Positions 7,740 through 16,859 of a stretch of DNA of 64,000 nucleotides are shown here, in pieces. The notes below the pieces were generated by a model. That model worked only from the letters and a program-made list of their open reading frames with translations. It did not search any database and was not told the origin of the DNA. Both the position numbers and the translations under genes were made by a program. The number at the start of each line of letters is the position of its first letter. Position 1 is the stretch's first letter. This DNA is from an uncultured Bacteroidales bacterium (GTDB lineage: Bacteria > Bacteroidota > Bacteroidia > Bacteroidales > Marinilabiliaceae), in contig CAKUYZ010000003.1 in the NCBI GenBank assembly GCA_934717675.1, positions 1 through 64,000 of the forward strand. Direction: 5' to 3'.

Positions 7740-8081
7740 ATGAAAGCAACAGATACATTCCGCACACCCCCGTATTGCCACAACTGCGCGCAGGCCGTGG
7801 CCTACAAGTATTGCGGGCTTATGGGGCTAGACGCGGAGCAGGCTTTGGCGCGCTTCGCGGCGTGCGGCACGGGCAGGGCTCCCGGTGGCGTGTGTGGCGC
7901 GCTCTATGCCGCCATGCAGGCGCGGCCGGACAGCGCGGGGCGCATCCTTGAGCTCTTCAAGGAGCGGACGGGTGGTTTCGTCACCTGCGCCGACATCAAG
8001 AGGCTCGGGCGCGTGCCTTGCCCCGAGTGCGTCTCCGCCGCCGATGACATTTTGGCAAGCTTGGCCAATGAAGGTGAATAA
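7740..8081 (+). CDS. Small cysteine-rich protein, C_GCAxxG_C_C-like
   Basis: 113 residues from ATG at 7740, two bases past the HD gene stop; a GTG at 7734 is in frame but less likely. Eight cysteines: C13 and C16 (CHNCAQAV), C25, C42, C52 (GGVCGAL) and three near the C-terminus (VTCADI, CPEC). The spacing and the pair CAQAV plus GGVCGAL recall the C_GCAxxG_C_C putative redox-active family, although the usual GCA before the first block is replaced. No signal peptide, so cytoplasmic. It overlaps the next gene by 14 bases, which suggests translational coupling with the membrane protein. Confidence 0.65.
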   Translation: MKATDTFRTPPYCHNCAQAVAYKYCGLMGLDAEQALARFAACGTGRAPGGVCGALYAAMQARPDSAGRILELFKERTGGFVTCADIKRLGRVPCPECVSAADDILASLANEGE

Positions 8082-9015
8082 GACGCTCAAGACGATTCTT
8101 AAAGTCTGCGTCTCGGCCGCGGCTTTGGCTTTCGTCTTCTCCAAGATAGACTTCTCTGGCACTTGGTCCACCATTTGCAACATGCGGGCGTGGTGGCTTC
8201 TCGTGGCCGTGGCGGTCTATGCCGCCTCGCAGGCCGTAAGTTCCGAGAGGGTCAGGAAGATGCTCTCGGCCGTGCCGGTGCGGATTGGCTGGGCTGTGAA
8301 TATGAGGCTCTACTGGCTGGGCATGTTCTATAACTTTTTCTTGCCCGGTGGGGTGGGTGGAGACGGTTACAAGGTCTATTGGATTCACCGCCGCTATGGC
8401 ACCCGCGTCAAGCCCGTGGTCATGGCCCTGCTGGGCGACCGGCTCAGCGGCCTCGCCGCCATCTGCGTCTACACTGTGGCCTATGCCGCTTTCCGTCCCG
8501 GCCTAGCCGAGAGCGTGGGCCTCCAAGGCATCGGCGGGCTGCAGCTGTGGCTCTTGGCTCTCATCCCCGTCGGGGTGTGGGCCTATTGGCTTTTCTTCCG
8601 CCTCGTGCAGAGGAGTCTGTCGGGCGCGTCGCTCGTGGCTCTGGCCGTCTCGCTGCTCGTGCAGGGCCTCCAGATGCTCACGGCCGCGGCCATCTTGGAG
8701 GGCCTTGGCGCCGAGGGGTCGTTGGGAGACTATCTGTTCCTCTTCCTGCTCAGCAGCATAGCCTCGGCCGTGCCTGTCACCATTGGTGGAGTCGGGGCGC
8801 GAGAGGTGGCTTTTATGATAGGCTCGCGCTACTTGGGTGTCGAGCCCAACTGCGCCATCTCGCTCAGCTTGCTCTTCTATGCCGTGTCGTTGGCCTGCTC
8901 GCTGCCGGGTGTCTCATTCTCCATCCACTCCGAGCGGATAGACGGCAGCCCGATGCCGCAGCCCGACCAGTCCGTGGAGCTGACCGACGTCATTGAGGCG
9001 GCGGGAGACAAATGA
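8068..9015 (+). CDS. UPF0104 / lysylphosphatidylglycerol-synthase-TM family membrane protein
   Basis: 315 residues from ATG at 8068; the open frame upstream belongs to the previous gene's antiphase. About eight hydrophobic helices and the family motifs FFLPGGVGGDGYKVYW (around residue 90), GDRLSGL and VTIGGVGAREVAF (around 237-250) are visible. These mark the UPF0104 (PF03706) group, which contains flippase-like and lipid-modifying membrane proteins but has no single role; the soluble aminoacyl-transferase domain of MprF is absent. Lipid or lipid-linked substrate handling is inference. It overlaps the cysteine-rich gene and precedes a peptidoglycan-recycling ligase by 24 bases. Confidence 0.85.
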   Translation: MKVNKTLKTILKVCVSAAALAFVFSKIDFSGTWSTICNMRAWWLLVAVAVYAASQAVSSERVRKMLSAVPVRIGWAVNMRLYWLGMFYNFFLPGGVGGDGYKVYWIHRRYGTRVKPVVMALLGDRLSGLAAICVYTVAYAAFRPGLAESVGLQGIGGLQLWLLALIPVGVWAYWLFFRLVQRSLSGASLVALAVSLLVQGLQMLTAAAILEGLGAEGSLGDYLFLFLLSSIASAVPVTIGGVGAREVAFMIGSRYLGVEPNCAISLSLLFYAVSLACSLPGVSFSIHSERIDGSPMPQPDQSVELTDVIEAAGDK

Positions 9016-9039
9016 AAAAACACGCATTAGCTCATCTGA

Positions 9040-10452
9040 ATGACAGATATGGAAACTTCTAGCCTCGGCAAGGTGCATTTCATAGCCATCGGGGGCGCCG
9101 TGATGCACAATTTGGCCATAGCCCTCCAGTCCAAGGGCTATGCCGTCTCCGGCTCCGACGACGAGTTCTTCGAGCCGTCTCGCGGCCGCTTGGCCGCGCA
9201 TGGTCTCCTGCCCGCCGAGGCGGGGTGGCACCCGGAGCGGATTACGCCAGACCTCCAGGCCATAATCTTGGGCATGCACGCCACGGAAGACAATCCCGAA
9301 CTTGTCAGGGCGCGCCAGCTGGGGCTCAAGATATACTCTTTCCCAGACTATCTGTATGAGCAGACGGCCCGCGAGAAGCGCATAGTGGTTGGCGGCAGCC
9401 ATGGCAAGACCACCACCACAGCCATGATTATGCACGTGCTACGCCATGTGGGCATGGAGTTCGACTATATGGTCGGCGCGCAGGTTGAGGGCTTTGATAC
9501 TATGGTGGGTCTCTCCCATACGGCCAAAGTGGCTGTGTTCGAGGGCGATGAGTATCTCACGTCGCCACTAGACCGCACATCTAAATTTCTCCATTACCAC
9601 CCCGATGTGGCCGTCATCACGGGCATTGCGTGGGATCATGTCAACGTCTTCCCCACCTTCGAGGGCTATGTTGACCAGTTCCGCAAGTTCGCGCACTCCA
9701 TCATGCCGGGCGGAAGCCTCATCTATTGCCATACTGACGAACGTCTCGCGTCCATTGCGGCCGAGGCCTACCCGCAGGGCGTAACGGTGTTGCCCTACGA
9801 CGGGTTCAAGTGGCGCGTGGGTGACGACGACGCCATCTGGGCCTCCATTTGCGGTCAAGACGTCAGGGTGGGGGTCTTTGGCGACCATAATATGCAAAAC
9901 ATGAACGCCGCCCTCCTTGCCTGCCGCGAGGTGGGTGTGACCGACGCGCAGTTCGCCGAGGCCATAGCCTCTTTTGACGGTGCCGCCAGGCGGCTCCAGG
10001 AGTTGTGCCGCGCGGCCGACGGTTCTGTGGCCTATCTTGACTTTGCCCACTCGCCGTCTAAGCTCCGCGCCACCATCAATGCCGTCCGTGGCCGATACCC
10101 GGGCCGACGCATTGTGGCCTGCATGGAGCTGCATACGTTCAGCAGCCTCACGCGCGACTTCTTGCCCCAATATGCGGGCACGATGGACGCCGCCGACGAG
10201 GCCATTGTCTATTTCAATCCTGAAGTCATAGCCCACAAGCGTTTGGCGCAGTTCTCGCCCGCCGATGTCGAGGCCGCTTTCGCCCACAAGGGCCTTGTGG
10301 TTCTCACGAGGCCCCAAGACGTGGTGGCCAGGCTCGAGGCCTCAGACCTGCGTGGCGCGGTCTTGTTGCTCATGACGTCGGGCAACTTCGGCGGCCTCGA
10401 CCTCAAGGCTTTGGCCTCGCGCCTGTTGGGCTGCGCTCATTCCGCCAAATAA
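9040..10452 (+). CDS. mpl: UDP-MurNAc:L-Ala-gamma-D-Glu-mDAP ligase (Mpl-type Mur ligase)
   Basis: 470 residues. Mpl re-attaches the recovered tripeptide to UDP-MurNAc in peptidoglycan recycling. The N-terminal Rossmann-like motif reads FIAIGGAVMHNLA (14-26), the ATP loop GGSHGKTTTT (118-127), and the Mur central-domain AWDHVNVFPT follows near 200. The sequence is nearer Mpl than MurC (GGAVMHNLA, EGDEYLTS). ATGs at 9040 and 9049 are both possible starts; the second gives the more usual short N-terminus. It follows the UPF0104 gene closely, and nadK starts 16 bases after its stop. Confidence 0.85.
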   Translation: MTDMETSSLGKVHFIAIGGAVMHNLAIALQSKGYAVSGSDDEFFEPSRGRLAAHGLLPAEAGWHPERITPDLQAIILGMHATEDNPELVRARQLGLKIYSFPDYLYEQTAREKRIVVGGSHGKTTTTAMIMHVLRHVGMEFDYMVGAQVEGFDTMVGLSHTAKVAVFEGDEYLTSPLDRTSKFLHYHPDVAVITGIAWDHVNVFPTFEGYVDQFRKFAHSIMPGGSLIYCHTDERLASIAAEAYPQGVTVLPYDGFKWRVGDDDAIWASICGQDVRVGVFGDHNMQNMNAALLACREVGVTDAQFAEAIASFDGAARRLQELCRAADGSVAYLDFAHSPSKLRATINAVRGRYPGRRIVACMELHTFSSLTRDFLPQYAGTMDAADEAIVYFNPEVIAHKRLAQFSPADVEAAFAHKGLVVLTRPQDVVARLEASDLRGAVLLLMTSGNFGGLDLKALASRLLGCAHSAK

Positions 10453-10468
10453 CCTCACTTTTCCAACC

Positions 10469-11389
10469 GTGAGCGACAAGCCATTCTACACAATATTCAG
10501 CCGTCATTTCGACTATCAGTCGTCAGACACCTTTTCCACCCTCGTCTGCGCCCTCGTGGCTGCCGGCGCGCGCGTGGGCGTGTGGGCGGCTCTTTATGAC
10601 CAGATGCTCTCGGCCAGCTTTCGCGAGGTGGCTCATGTCGAGAGGGTGGCCTCGCTCGATGCCGTGCACGGCTCCGCCGCTCTGCTGAGCGTCGGTGGCG
10701 ACGGCACGTTCTTGGCCGCGGCCAAGATGGTGATGGGCTCCGGCGTGCCGGTCTTGGGCATCAACCGCGGCAGGCTCGGCTTCCTCTCCGACGTGGCTCC
10801 AGGGCAGTTGCAAAAGGCTGTGGCGGACCTCCTTATGGGCAACTATCGAACCACGGACGTGACGGTCATCAACATGTATGCCGATGGCTATCGCGACCCC
10901 ATAGGCTACGCCATCAACGAATTCGCCATCTCCAAGTGCGACAACTCGTCCATGCTGACGCTGGACACGTATGTAGACGGCGACTACCTCGCCACCTACT
11001 GGGCCGACGGCCTCATCGTCTCCACTTCCACGGGCTCCACGGCCTATTCGCTCAGCGTAGGCGGCCCCATCGTGGCCCCCACGTCGCATAATCTCATCGT
11101 CACGCCCGTGGCCCCGCACAATCTCTCCATACGCCCCCTCGTGTTGCCAGACGACGTGGTGCTACACATCCTTGTAGACGGGCGGGCGCCAAACGTCATG
11201 GCCTCGTTCGACGGCCAGACGCACCTCATGCCCAACGGTGGCAGGCTGCGCATTGCCAAGGCCAGCATCGGGGTCAAGCGAATCCAGTTGGCCAGCTACT
11301 CCTTTTTCCGCACCTTGCGCGAGAAGCTCATGTGGGGGGCGGACGCCCGTAACGAGCCAGGCAAGAGGCCGGCCGATCACCTTTCGTAG
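10469..11389 (+). CDS. nadK: NAD kinase
   Basis: 306 residues from a GTG at 10469. It phosphorylates NAD to NADP. The catalytic GGDGT is at 76-80 with Asp78, followed by the INRGRLGFL loop, YAINEFAI in the NE/D region, and the glycine-rich STSTGSTAYSLSVGGP motif near 185-200. Length and layout are normal for the family. It is the second gene after mpl in the same direction, with a 16-base gap. Confidence 0.95.
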   Translation: MSDKPFYTIFSRHFDYQSSDTFSTLVCALVAAGARVGVWAALYDQMLSASFREVAHVERVASLDAVHGSAALLSVGGDGTFLAAAKMVMGSGVPVLGINRGRLGFLSDVAPGQLQKAVADLLMGNYRTTDVTVINMYADGYRDPIGYAINEFAISKCDNSSMLTLDTYVDGDYLATYWADGLIVSTSTGSTAYSLSVGGPIVAPTSHNLIVTPVAPHNLSIRPLVLPDDVVLHILVDGRAPNVMASFDGQTHLMPNGGRLRIAKASIGVKRIQLASYSFFRTLREKLMWGADARNEPGKRPADHLS

Positions 11390-11415
11390 ATTTTTTATAG
11401 CCGTCAATTGAAATC

Positions 11416-12246
11416 TTGCTGACTCGTAAAGACATATTGGCAATATTTGCGGAGTGCGGGCGCCTTGCCGCCGCGCGCCTGTCGCTCTTTGCCGTCGCCG
11501 TGGCCGTCTTCACTTCCCAGGCGATGGCGCAAGACAGGCTGGAGCTAGGTCTCATGGCGGGTGGCAGCTACTACTTGGGGGAGATGAACCCTTCGCAGCA
11601 GTTCAAAGACACGCGCCCAGCCGCTGGTTTCATTGCGCGCTACATCGTCTCGGACCGCATCGCGCTCAAGGCCGTGGCGGGATATTTCGGCATCGCGGGC
11701 AGTTATGACAAGTCCAACCCCGACATCTACTCCTATCCTCACGACCATGCAGGCCCATTTGAGGAAGGGCAGACCGAGGTGCTGAGGCCGGGAGACACGA
11801 GTTTCAAAAACGGGCTTCTCGACGTCTCGGTCTATGGTGAGTTCAATTTTTTGAGCTTCGACCATTTCTTCAAAAAAGAGCAGACGCGCTTCTCGCCATA
11901 TCTGGCTCTGGGTCTCGGTATGACCGCCTACTCCCATTACCTGGGTAAAGACAAAAAACGGCAATTTATATTATCTTTGCCTTTTGGTTTTGGGGTTAAG
12001 TATAAACTCAATAAGCTCGTGCGCCTTGGCGTGGAGTGGACGTTCCACAAGACGTTTACCGACCAGTTGGAGTGCATTTACAACTACAGTGAGACGTTCT
12101 ACCCGTCCGACCCCTACAAGAACAGGGTGCACAAGCCAACGCATAACAATGACTGGTTCGCGTCGGCCTGCGTCTCGCTCACGTTCAGCATGTGGCCGCG
12201 CTCACTCGTCTGCAACGATGGCTACAACCCCGGCAGGCGCAGGTAG
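11416..12246 (+). CDS. DUF6089 family outer-membrane barrel protein
   Basis: 276 residues. A signal peptide ends near QAMAQ (residue 38) and is followed by GLMAGGSYYLGEMNP, the opening of the DUF6089 family, and by alternating barrel strands (ALGLGMTAYSHYLG, LPFGFGVKYKLN). Function unknown; the family is a constant neighbour of uppS and bamA in Bacteroidales, as here, which suggests an envelope-assembly link. No ATG precedes the signal sequence in frame, so TTG at 11416 is taken as start; the first in-frame ATG (11524) lies at the end of the signal peptide and cannot be the start. Confidence 0.8.
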   Translation: MLTRKDILAIFAECGRLAAARLSLFAVAVAVFTSQAMAQDRLELGLMAGGSYYLGEMNPSQQFKDTRPAAGFIARYIVSDRIALKAVAGYFGIAGSYDKSNPDIYSYPHDHAGPFEEGQTEVLRPGDTSFKNGLLDVSVYGEFNFLSFDHFFKKEQTRFSPYLALGLGMTAYSHYLGKDKKRQFILSLPFGFGVKYKLNKLVRLGVEWTFHKTFTDQLECIYNYSETFYPSDPYKNRVHKPTHNNDWFASACVSLTFSMWPRSLVCNDGYNPGRRR

Positions 12247-12285
12247 CGGTGGCGCGTCTTTTCATCTCTTAGACCTACCATAAAA

Positions 12286-13029
12286 ATGACATATAGGGAG
12301 CAAATAGACCTCGACAGAGTTCCGCGACACGTGGCCATCATTATGGATGGCAACGGCCGATGGGCCAAAAAGCAAGGCAGCATTCGCCTCGTCGGCCACA
12401 AGTTCGGCGTGGGGTCTGTACGCCGCGTCACAGAGGCCGCAGGGGCTGTCGGAGTCAAATTCCTCACCCTCTTCGTCTTCTCCACTGAAAATTGGAATCG
12501 TCCCGCCGCCGAGGTCGATGGCCTCATGAAGCTCTTGTCCGCCACCATAGACAGCGAGATTGCCGACCTTATGAAAAACAACGTCCGCCTCATGACAGTG
12601 GGCGATGGCAACATCCCGCCAACGCTCCGCAAGAAGTTGGACGACAGCGTGGAGAAAACAAAGTCAAACACCGGTCTCACGCTAGTCTTGGCTCTCAGCT
12701 ACAGCGGCCGATGGGAGATCACCCAGGCTGCCAAAGCCATTGCCCAGGCTGCGGCAAGTGGCGAGGTGGATCCGAAAAAGGTGGATGACAAGCTCTTCGC
12801 CAGCTACCTGCCCACGAGCTTTATGCCGGATCCCGAGCTCATAGTCAGAACCAGCGGTGAGTTCCGCATAAGCAACTTCCTCCTCTGGCAGGCGGCCTAT
12901 TCTGAATTCTATTTCACCGACACCTTGTGGCCAGACTTCGACGCGGAGCAGCTATACAAGGCCATTGTGGACTACCAGCACCGCGAGCGCCGTTTCGGCA
13001 AGACGAGCGAGCAGGTGGAGGCCAAATGA
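12286..13029 (+). CDS. uppS: Isoprenyl transferase (undecaprenyl diphosphate synthase)
   Basis: 247 residues. It builds the C55 lipid carrier for cell-wall and surface glycans from farnesyl diphosphate and IPP. The active-site motif HVAIIMDGNGRWAKK is at 15-29 with the essential Asp21; FSTENWNRP near 65 and the C-terminal RTSGEFRISNFLLWQ and SEFYFTDTLWPDF motifs are all present. It lies 39 bases after the DUF6089 gene and 62 before bamA, in the usual envelope cluster. Confidence 0.95.
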   Translation: MTYREQIDLDRVPRHVAIIMDGNGRWAKKQGSIRLVGHKFGVGSVRRVTEAAGAVGVKFLTLFVFSTENWNRPAAEVDGLMKLLSATIDSEIADLMKNNVRLMTVGDGNIPPTLRKKLDDSVEKTKSNTGLTLVLALSYSGRWEITQAAKAIAQAAASGEVDPKKVDDKLFASYLPTSFMPDPELIVRTSGEFRISNFLLWQAAYSEFYFTDTLWPDFDAEQLYKAIVDYQHRERRFGKTSEQVEAK

Positions 13030-13091
13030 AACCACGACGCTAAGCGACACACACTTCTCTCCTCATCCCACATTCGCAACACAACTATTCA

Positions 13092-15677
13092 ATGTTGAAA
13101 AAACTTCTCCTGGCGACATATCTTCTCATCCTCGCGGCCTGCGGGCAGGCTTTGGCGCAGTCTGACACCACGGCAATTGACTCTGCCGACCAAAAGGTGG
13201 AGAAAGTGTCTTACTCGGGTGTCGCCCGCAAGTATATCATTGATGACATTGTTGTCTCCGGCATTCAGCACATGGATCAGCAGCTCCTCGTCAATCTCTC
13301 CGGCCTGCATAAGGGGCAAGAGGTCGCCATCCCCGGAGACGAGATAACGCAGTCCGTCAAACGATACCTCAACAATGGCCTCTTTTCAGATGTCAAGATG
13401 TTCTATAAGGACGCCGCTGAGGGTCACGTCGTCATTGAGATTGCGCTAAAGGAGAGGCCCAGGTTGAGCAAGGTTAACTTCATTGGCCTGAAAAGGAGCG
13501 ACATAAAAGACGTTCATGACAAAGTGGCCATTATGGAGGAGGCGCAGGTGACGCCTTTCCTCGTCAAGAGGGCCGAAAAATATGTCAAGGACTATTTTGT
13601 GGGCAAAGGCTTCTACAATGTCGAAGTCTCCGTGAACCAAAGGGCTGACAGGGAAAAAGATAACCACGTGATTCTTGACATCACGGTGGATAAGAAAGAC
13701 AAGGTGAAAGTCAGGAAGCTGCGCTTCCATGGCAATAACGTCATGAGCTACAGGAAGCTGAATAAGGCCATGAAGAAGACCAACCAGAAGGGTCTTATGA
13801 ACTTCTTCCGCACCAAAAAGTTCGTCAAGGAGCTCTATGAGAAAGACCTCGTGGCCTTGATCGACTTCTACAATGAGCATGGTTATCATGACGCCAAGGT
13901 GGTCAAGCAGACGGTGGAGCGCAATGACGACAACACAGTGGACATTGACGTCTACATCGAGGAGGGCGACCAATATTTCATTGGAGATGTCTCTTGGGTG
14001 GGAAACAGCATATACACTGGAGAGTACCTGAGTCATGTCCTCGGAATGAAACGTGGCGACATCTACGACACCAAGAAACTTGACAAACGACTCTTCCAAG
14101 ACGATGACGCCGTCCATAACCTCTATATGGACAATGGTTACCTCTTCTCAAACATCACTCCCGTGGAGTCCAAAGTAGAGGGCGACACCATCGATTTGGA
14201 GATGAGAGTTGTGGAGGGTTCGCAAGCCACCATCAATGAGGTGATTATCAAGGGCAACGACAAGACCAAGGAGCACGTCATCCGCCGTGAGATTCGCACC
14301 AAGCCAGGCCAGCTCTTCAGCAAGTCGGAGCTCATTCGTACCGTGCGTGAGCTTGCGCAACTCGGACATTTCAATCCTGAGACCATCAACCCAGTGCCGC
14401 AGCCTAACTATGACAACGGGACGGTTGATATTGTTTACAACCTCGAGGAGAAGAGCAATGACCAGATTGAGCTCTCCGGCGGTTGGGGCGCAGGCATGTT
14501 CGTGGGCTCCATTGGCGTCTCTTTCAACAACTTCTCTCTCCAAAACATATTCAACAAAGAGGCCTATTCTCCGCTCCCAACGGGCGATGGCCAAAAACTC
14601 TCGCTCAAGGCTCAGGCCAACGGCAAATATTTCAAGTCTCTCTCTTTCTCGTTCACGGAGCCGTGGCTCGGAGGCAAGAGGCCTAACTCCCTCACCGTCT
14701 CCGCGTTCTACTCTTCACAGACGGGCGTCAGCTCAAGCTACTACAACAACTTCTACAACGGCTACTCCAGCGGCTACTCCAATGAGCAGCAGGTTGTCCC
14801 GAGCAAGAGCAGCCTTCAGCAATATAGGAAAGTGTCCGGTTTCTCGGTCGGCTTCGGCAAGAGGCTCACATGGCCCGATGACTGGTTTGTGCTCTATCTC
14901 GACGTCTCATACCAGCACTACCGCCTCCGCAACTGGCAATACTTCCTTATGCAAAACGGCCAGAGCCACAACCTGGCTTTCGGCGTGACGCTCTCCCGAA
15001 ACTCAATAGACAACCCCATCTACACCCGTTCGGGTTCCAACTTCTCCATCGGCGTCAAGTTCACGCCGCCCTATTCCGCTTTCTCCAGCCACGACTGGCG
15101 AAACGAGGATAACCAGAAGGTTCTCTACAATTTCATTGAGTATCACAAGTGGAGCCTCAAGGGTCAGGTGTTCAAGCCTCTCACGCCAAACCGCAAGCTC
15201 ATCCTCATGGGCAAGTTCGAGATGGGCTTCTTGGGCTACTACAACAGATACCGCAAGTCGCCTTTCGAGAAATACGTCATGGGTGGCGACGGCATGAGCG
15301 GATATAGCACCTATGGTGAGGAGACCATCGGCCTGCGTGGCTACGAGAACTCATCCCTCACCCCCCGCGCGTCCTCGTCCTACTCCTACGATGGCAACAT
15401 CTACAACAAGTATACCATGGAGTTGCGCTACCCCATAACCCTCCAGCCGCAGGCCACCGTCTTCGTCTTGGCCTTCGCCGAGGCGGGCAACTGCTGGAGC
15501 AAGTTTGAGGACTATAGCCCATTCGACCTCAAGAGGTCGGCCGGCTTCGGCGTCAGAATCTTCTTGCCCATCTTCGGCTTGCTCGGCATGGACTGGGGCT
15601 ACGGCTTCGACGAGGTCGCGGGTTACAACGGCGCCGGCGGAAGCCAGTTCCACTTCGTCATGGGACAGTCATTCTAG
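13092..15677 (+). CDS. bamA: Outer-membrane protein assembly factor BamA
   Basis: 861 residues. A signal peptide ends near ALAQ (residue 22); five POTRA repeats follow at about 48-450 (for example IVVSGIQHMDQQLL, KVNFIGLKRSD, KLRFHGNNVMS, DVSWVGNSIYTG, VIIKGNDKTKE); the Omp85 barrel fills the rest. The conserved loop-6 motif (V/I)RG(F/Y) is present as GLRGYENSSL. The last residue is Phe. It inserts beta-barrel proteins into the outer membrane and is followed by three skp-type chaperone genes. Confidence 0.95.
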   Translation: MLKKLLLATYLLILAACGQALAQSDTTAIDSADQKVEKVSYSGVARKYIIDDIVVSGIQHMDQQLLVNLSGLHKGQEVAIPGDEITQSVKRYLNNGLFSDVKMFYKDAAEGHVVIEIALKERPRLSKVNFIGLKRSDIKDVHDKVAIMEEAQVTPFLVKRAEKYVKDYFVGKGFYNVEVSVNQRADREKDNHVILDITVDKKDKVKVRKLRFHGNNVMSYRKLNKAMKKTNQKGLMNFFRTKKFVKELYEKDLVALIDFYNEHGYHDAKVVKQTVERNDDNTVDIDVYIEEGDQYFIGDVSWVGNSIYTGEYLSHVLGMKRGDIYDTKKLDKRLFQDDDAVHNLYMDNGYLFSNITPVESKVEGDTIDLEMRVVEGSQATINEVIIKGNDKTKEHVIRREIRTKPGQLFSKSELIRTVRELAQLGHFNPETINPVPQPNYDNGTVDIVYNLEEKSNDQIELSGGWGAGMFVGSIGVSFNNFSLQNIFNKEAYSPLPTGDGQKLSLKAQANGKYFKSLSFSFTEPWLGGKRPNSLTVSAFYSSQTGVSSSYYNNFYNGYSSGYSNEQQVVPSKSSLQQYRKVSGFSVGFGKRLTWPDDWFVLYLDVSYQHYRLRNWQYFLMQNGQSHNLAFGVTLSRNSIDNPIYTRSGSNFSIGVKFTPPYSAFSSHDWRNEDNQKVLYNFIEYHKWSLKGQVFKPLTPNRKLILMGKFEMGFLGYYNRYRKSPFEKYVMGGDGMSGYSTYGEETIGLRGYENSSLTPRASSSYSYDGNIYNKYTMELRYPITLQPQATVFVLAFAEAGNCWSKFEDYSPFDLKRSAGFGVRIFLPIFGLLGMDWGYGFDEVAGYNGAGGSQFHFVMGQSF

Positions 15678-15743
15678 CCCTTGGCACACTTATTGCTGCG
15701 CAACGTCGGAACACATTGTTTAACAATAAAAATCTTAGCAACA

Positions 15744-16259
15744 ATGCGCAAGATATTACTCTCAATCGTACTGATGGCCGCGGCCATCGTCGTGGCTCAG
15801 GCTCAGAAAGTTGTCTTTGTCGATACCGACTACATCCTCAAGAACATCCCGGCCTATGAGACCGCCAATGAGCAGCTCAACAAGCTCTCAAAAAAATATG
15901 AAGACGACGTCAAGGCCAAGATGCAAGAGGTGGAAAAACTCTATGACACCTATCGCAACGAGAGCGTTTTCCTCTCAAACGACATGAAAGTGTCAAAGGA
16001 AAACGAGATTGTCCAGAAAGAGCAGGCGGCCAAGAAGCTCCAGCAGCAATATTTCGGACAAAACGGCGAGCTCTTCAAGCAACGCGAGATTCTCGTCAAA
16101 CCCATTCAAGATCAGATCTTCAACGCCATATCCTCATTGGCGCAGGAGAAGAACTATTCCGCCGTGTGGGACAAGGCGTCCTCCGCGGGTCTCCTTTTCG
16201 CGGACAAGAGCTTGGACGTGTCCGATGCCGTCTTGGCAAAGCTTGGCTACGGCAAATAG
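15744..16259 (+). CDS. OmpH/Skp family periplasmic chaperone, first of three
   Basis: 171 residues from ATG at 15744; in-frame codons upstream lack a signal peptide start. The signal peptide ends near VAQAQ (residue 21), then VVFVDTDYILKNIPAYE, the OmpH opening, a long charged coiled coil (about 40-120) and a short beta end (DKSLDVSDAVLAKLG). Skp binds unfolded barrel proteins in the periplasm and hands them to the BAM complex, which fits its place 66 bases after bamA. Confidence 0.9.
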   Translation: MRKILLSIVLMAAAIVVAQAQKVVFVDTDYILKNIPAYETANEQLNKLSKKYEDDVKAKMQEVEKLYDTYRNESVFLSNDMKVSKENEIVQKEQAAKKLQQQYFGQNGELFKQREILVKPIQDQIFNAISSLAQEKNYSAVWDKASSAGLLFADKSLDVSDAVLAKLGYGK

Positions 16260-16304
16260 GAGAGGCGAATACACTCACGTCATTTTTCCAACCAAAACTC
16301 TATT

Positions 16305-16817
16305 ATGCTTAGTAAACTGATTGTCGCTGCCGTGGCGGCCCTCGCGCTCTGCCTCACAGCCGAGGCCCAGAAGCCGAAGTTCGGCCATTTCGACAGCGGC
16401 GCGCTCATTGAGTCGCTCCCCGAGGCACAGGCCATGAAGAAGACCATGGAGGCCGAGTCCGCCAAATGCGAGGCGCAACTGACGGCCCTGCAAGAAGACT
16501 TCAGCAAGCAAGTGTCTGCCTATCAGGCGACGCAAAAGAACATGACATCGGAAGAGCAGGCCGCCAAGGAAGAGGAGCTGCAAGACATGCAGCAGCGAAT
16601 CATAACCTATCGGCAGACGGCAATGCAAGACCTCCAAAAAAAGCAGCAGGAGCTCATTACGCCCATCTCGCAAAAGGTTCTCAACGCCGTGCAGCAGGTC
16701 GGAGCCAACAACGGCTTCCTCTACATCTTTGAGGCAAAGGCGGGGCTCGTGCTGAGCATCGGCTCGCAAAGCGTTGACGTGACCGACCTCGTCAAGAAGC
16801 AACTCGGAATAAAATAA
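16305..16817 (+). CDS. OmpH/Skp family periplasmic chaperone, second of three
   Basis: 170 residues. Signal peptide ending near TAEAQ, then KFGHFDSGALIESLPEAQ and a Gln/Glu/Lys-rich coiled coil with short repeats (KQVSAYQATQKNM, EELQDMQQR), then the closing SIGSQSVDVTDLVKKQLG. It resembles the third copy more than the first. Gap of 45 bases to the first copy. Confidence 0.9.
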   Translation: MLSKLIVAAVAALALCLTAEAQKPKFGHFDSGALIESLPEAQAMKKTMEAESAKCEAQLTALQEDFSKQVSAYQATQKNMTSEEQAAKEEELQDMQQRIITYRQTAMQDLQKKQQELITPISQKVLNAVQQVGANNGFLYIFEAKAGLVLSIGSQSVDVTDLVKKQLGIK

Positions 16818-16859
16818 AAATCACCCATACACACTCCCCACACGTAACAACCTCTTCAA

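Noticed and set aside
9568..10317. 249-codon frame antisense to mpl
   Set aside because: Shadow of a conserved ligase gene.
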